Below, one piece after another: positions 6,615 to 8,321 of a DNA stretch of 8,321 nucleotides; positions within the stretch are counted from its first letter, which is position 1, and each line of letters starts with the position of its first letter. The stretch is from contig JABJAS010000124.1 in NCBI GenBank assembly GCA_018666055.1, positions 1-8,321 on the forward strand, read 5' to 3'. The DNA comes from Halieaceae bacterium (lineage in GTDB: Bacteria > Pseudomonadota > Gammaproteobacteria > Pseudomonadales > Halieaceae). The notes below the pieces were generated by a model, which did no database searches, was not told the DNA's origin, and saw nothing but the letters and a program-made list of their open reading frames with translations. The position numbers and the translations under genes are program-made.

Positions 6615-7559
6615 ATGTTTTTTCAGCGCTTGTTAGGGCTTGCTTTACTGTGTGCGTCGCCGTTTTTAATGGCCGAGGACTGTGAGTATTCAGAATGGGG
6701 TCGAGATGACCAAATCGGTGCGGCCAATAGGATCACGCCTGAGCGGACCATTGCCGCCGCGTCCTTAGTCAAAACGGGTGCAAGTCATCCACTGGGCATC
6801 ATTATCACACCCGGGATGCCCGCCTATCCACCCCGGTATACCCAGTTGCAGGTGGTTCAGCCGGAGCACCAGTATCGAACTGACGCGTCGCATAAGCTCG
6901 GTTGGAAAATCAGCGCCAACGATGATTTGGTGCAAATGTGGCTAGGCACTGGCCCGCAGATTGATGGTTTGGGGCATCTTGGTGAGGATGGCGAATTTTA
7001 CAATTGCCACCAGGGTAAAGATTTCGCAGCGATTACGGGTCTAACAAAGCTCGATATCAGTCAAATTCCGCCCATGGTCGCGCGTGGCGTGCTCATTGAC
7101 GTTGCAAAGCACTTTGGTGTTTCTCATTTATCGGCTGCCCAGCCTATCTCCACCCAAGACCTTCAAGGCGCCATGAAGGAGCAAGACATTACGGTCCGTG
7201 AGGGTGATGTGATACTGCTTCATACGGGTTATACCGATGCCTTTTTGGAGGCCAATCCCGAGCTATGGGGTAGCACGATACCGGGTATTACCAACGACGC
7301 CGCTCGGTATTTAGCTTCTTTAAAGCCACTTGCCGTGGGCGCAGATACGTGGGGGTTGGGTGCTGTGCCGCCCAAGCCTGGCGATAAGGTATTTTATGAT
7401 CACGCCATTTTGCTCAAGCAAAACGGTATTTACATTCTGGAAACGATGAATACTGGGCGCCTCGCAGAGGAAGCAGTTAAGGAATTTATGTTCGTGCTAG
7501 GGCAGGCTCGGCTCAAGGGTGCAGTACAGATGGTGATTAACCCCGTGGCAATGTGGTGA
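6615..7559 (+). CDS. Exported cyclase-family (PF04199) hydrolase
   Basis: 314-aa member of the cyclase / kynurenine-formamidase-like metal hydrolases, which open amide, lactam or lactone-like bonds. Residues 1-20 form a signal peptide (MFFQRLLGLALL..., cleavage likely after LMA20), so it should act in the periplasm. Cys23 and Cys131 are the only cysteines of the mature chain and could pair. WGRDDQIGAANRIT (28-41) is a typical opening of one PF04199 subgroup. The metal region reads GTGPQIDGLGH (111-121): Asp117 and His121 are kept, but the canonical HxGTHxD has Gly111 and Gln115 in place of its two histidines. The C-terminal pair YDHAILL (His263) and ILETMN (Glu276) matches the conserved His/Glu positions. 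The start is firm: an unusually purine-rich GAGGAGGAGGGGAGT directly precedes the ATG. The VOC gene starts 7 bases after its stop, so the two are co-expressed. The substrate is unknown. Confidence 0.9.
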   Translation: MFFQRLLGLALLCASPFLMAEDCEYSEWGRDDQIGAANRITPERTIAAASLVKTGASHPLGIIITPGMPAYPPRYTQLQVVQPEHQYRTDASHKLGWKISANDDLVQMWLGTGPQIDGLGHLGEDGEFYNCHQGKDFAAITGLTKLDISQIPPMVARGVLIDVAKHFGVSHLSAAQPISTQDLQGAMKEQDITVREGDVILLHTGYTDAFLEANPELWGSTIPGITNDAARYLASLKPLAVGADTWGLGAVPPKPGDKVFYDHAILLKQNGIYILETMNTGRLAEEAVKEFMFVLGQARLKGAVQMVINPVAMW

Positions 7560-7566
7560 TCTCCTT

Positions 7567-8016
7567 GTGACCATGACCGACGTACTCTCACCGTTTCATC
7601 TCGCCATCCCTGTGCGTGACTTACAGGCCGCGCTGATGTTTTACGAGCAGGTGTTGGGTTGTGGGCGCGGGCGACAATCGGCTGATTGGGTGGACCTTAA
7701 CTTTTATGGTCATCAACTGGTGTTGCATCAAGTAGCAGCCCCACAGGGCCCCTCTGCTAGCAACCCCGTTGATGGTGAGCAGGTTCCCGTACCGCATTTT
7801 GGGGTGATACTGCCGTGGCCCGATTTTGAGGCGCTGGCGGGGCGGCTCGCGACGCTGGGATCAGTGTTTGAGATCCCGCCTACCACGCGTTTTGCGGGTA
7901 GGGTGGGAGAACAGCGCACGTTTTTTTTAAGAGACCCCAGTAGCAACTGCTTAGAGTTCAAAGCGTTCAGAGACCCCAGCCGACTCTTTTCTGCCGATCT
8001 GGAGGCTTACCGATAG
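7567..8016 (+). CDS. VOC-family protein of the COG3565 predicted dioxygenase group
   Basis: Cytoplasmic 149-aa VOC protein. The order SPFHLAIPVRDL, NPVDGEQVPVPHFGV and LEFKAFRD is characteristic of the COG3565 group, annotated as predicted extradiol-type dioxygenases; I know of no firm biochemical assignment. The expected metal ligands are all present: His11, His77 and Glu130. This is the only VOC protein in the window with an intact-looking His-His-Glu set. Residue 126 is Ser where the family usually has Gly (DPSGN). The start is either GTG at 7567, spaced 7 bases from GGTGA, or ATG at 7573; the difference is two residues. Translation begins 7 bases after the cyclase stop, so the pair is probably translationally linked and works on related compounds. 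There is no signal peptide, so this step would be cytoplasmic while the cyclase is exported. Confidence 0.88.
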   Translation: MTMTDVLSPFHLAIPVRDLQAALMFYEQVLGCGRGRQSADWVDLNFYGHQLVLHQVAAPQGPSASNPVDGEQVPVPHFGVILPWPDFEALAGRLATLGSVFEIPPTTRFAGRVGEQRTFFLRDPSSNCLEFKAFRDPSRLFSADLEAYR

Positions 8017-8061
8017 CGATGCGAGTCACGCTGTCCATATTGCGAAGTGGCTCGAAATGAA

Positions 8062-8097
8062 AGCTTGCCCCGCTGTACGACGAAGACCCTGCAAGCT
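8062..8097. repeat. Inverted repeat downstream of the COG3565 VOC gene
   Basis: AGCTTGC (8062-8068) and GCAAGCT (8091-8097) are exact inverted copies around a 22-base loop. They lie between the VOC stop and the dUTPase start. With no T-run after the stem, this is at best a weak end-of-transcript structure. No convincing promoter for the dUTPase gene was found in this gap. Confidence 0.3.
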
Positions 8098-8140
8098 CAT
8101 GCTACCCTTTGCGACTTTACTCACACTGTAAGTGGCTATT

Positions 8141-8321
8141 ATGAATCGAGATGCCGTCTTCAATATGTTGCAGATGCAGCATCGCATGAATAATCGAGTC
8201 CATGCTGACTGGATATCGCAACGTTTTGAGTGGTATCGGGCTGTGTGGATCGAGTGCGCCGAGTTAATGGACCATGTCGGGTATAAATGGTGGAAAAAAC
8301 AGACGCCTGAGTGGGAGCAGG
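8141..8321 (+). CDS. dUTP diphosphatase, dimeric all-alpha type (5' part, runs off the right edge)
   Basis: The first 60 codons are present with no stop before the window ends. The translation contains FNMLQMQHRMN, then WYRAVWIECAELMDHVGYKWWKKQTPEW. This matches the dimeric dUTPase family (PF08761) of the all-alpha NTP pyrophosphatase superfamily. Glu38 and Glu41 form the ExxE magnesium-binding motif, and the GxKWWKKQ stretch is a family hallmark. The enzyme hydrolyses dUTP to dUMP and pyrophosphate, keeping uracil out of DNA and supplying the dTMP precursor. The frame has a TAA at 8129-8131, so the start is ATG 8141 or, less likely, GTG 8132; the ribosome binding site is weak. It is a housekeeping gene with no evident link to the upstream enzymes. 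Confidence 0.9.
   Translation, partial: MNRDAVFNMLQMQHRMNNRVHADWISQRFEWYRAVWIECAELMDHVGYKWWKKQTPEWEQ

Noticed and set aside
1144..8016. The whole window as a defence system, prophage or transposon island
   Set aside because: No transposase, integrase, phage, toxin-antitoxin, nuclease or helicase motif is visible, and no flanking long repeats were seen. The genes read as regulatory, transport and catabolic functions.

Overview
The window reads as chromosomal DNA from a free-living Gram-negative bacterium, most likely a marine-type gammaproteobacterium. The evidence is moderate GC, Sec signal peptides on several enzymes, a LysR regulator, rho-independent terminators and a dimeric all-alpha dUTPase of the kind common in gammaproteobacteria. 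The taxonomic guess is inference. I saw no mobile element, CRISPR array, tRNA or rRNA.

Layout from left to right. (1) A LysR-type regulator on the + strand (161-1066) faces a minus-strand pair, with a perfect 12-bp hairpin (1096-1127) between their 3' ends. (2) The minus-strand pair is a 12-TM carrier resembling the ATP/ADP-translocase-like branch of MFS (2321-3637) followed, 73 bp downstream, by an MECR/quinone-oxidoreductase-like reductase carrying a Sec signal peptide (1144-2247). (3) A minus-strand 132-aa three-TM protein of unknown function (4015-4413) has its own promoter candidate and a clear terminator. (4) On the + strand lie a small single-domain VOC protein (4614-4988), then an exported protein made of two fused VOC units (5226-6368) that ends at a textbook terminator. 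(5) A tight + strand pair follows: an exported cyclase-family (PF04199) hydrolase (6615-7559) and, 7 bp later, a cytoplasmic COG3565-type VOC protein (7567-8016). (6) The first 60 codons of a dUTPase (8141 onward) run off the right edge.

How they may work together: three of the five enzymes in the middle of the window (reductase, double VOC, cyclase) carry N-terminal export signals. VOC proteins and PF04199 hydrolases often sit in catabolic clusters, where VOC members act as dioxygenases, isomerases or lyases and the cyclases open lactam or lactone-like rings or amides. A small catabolic or detoxification locus with an unusual periplasmic portion is therefore a reasonable hypothesis. No substrate can be named from the sequence. 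The dUTPase is an unrelated housekeeping neighbour.
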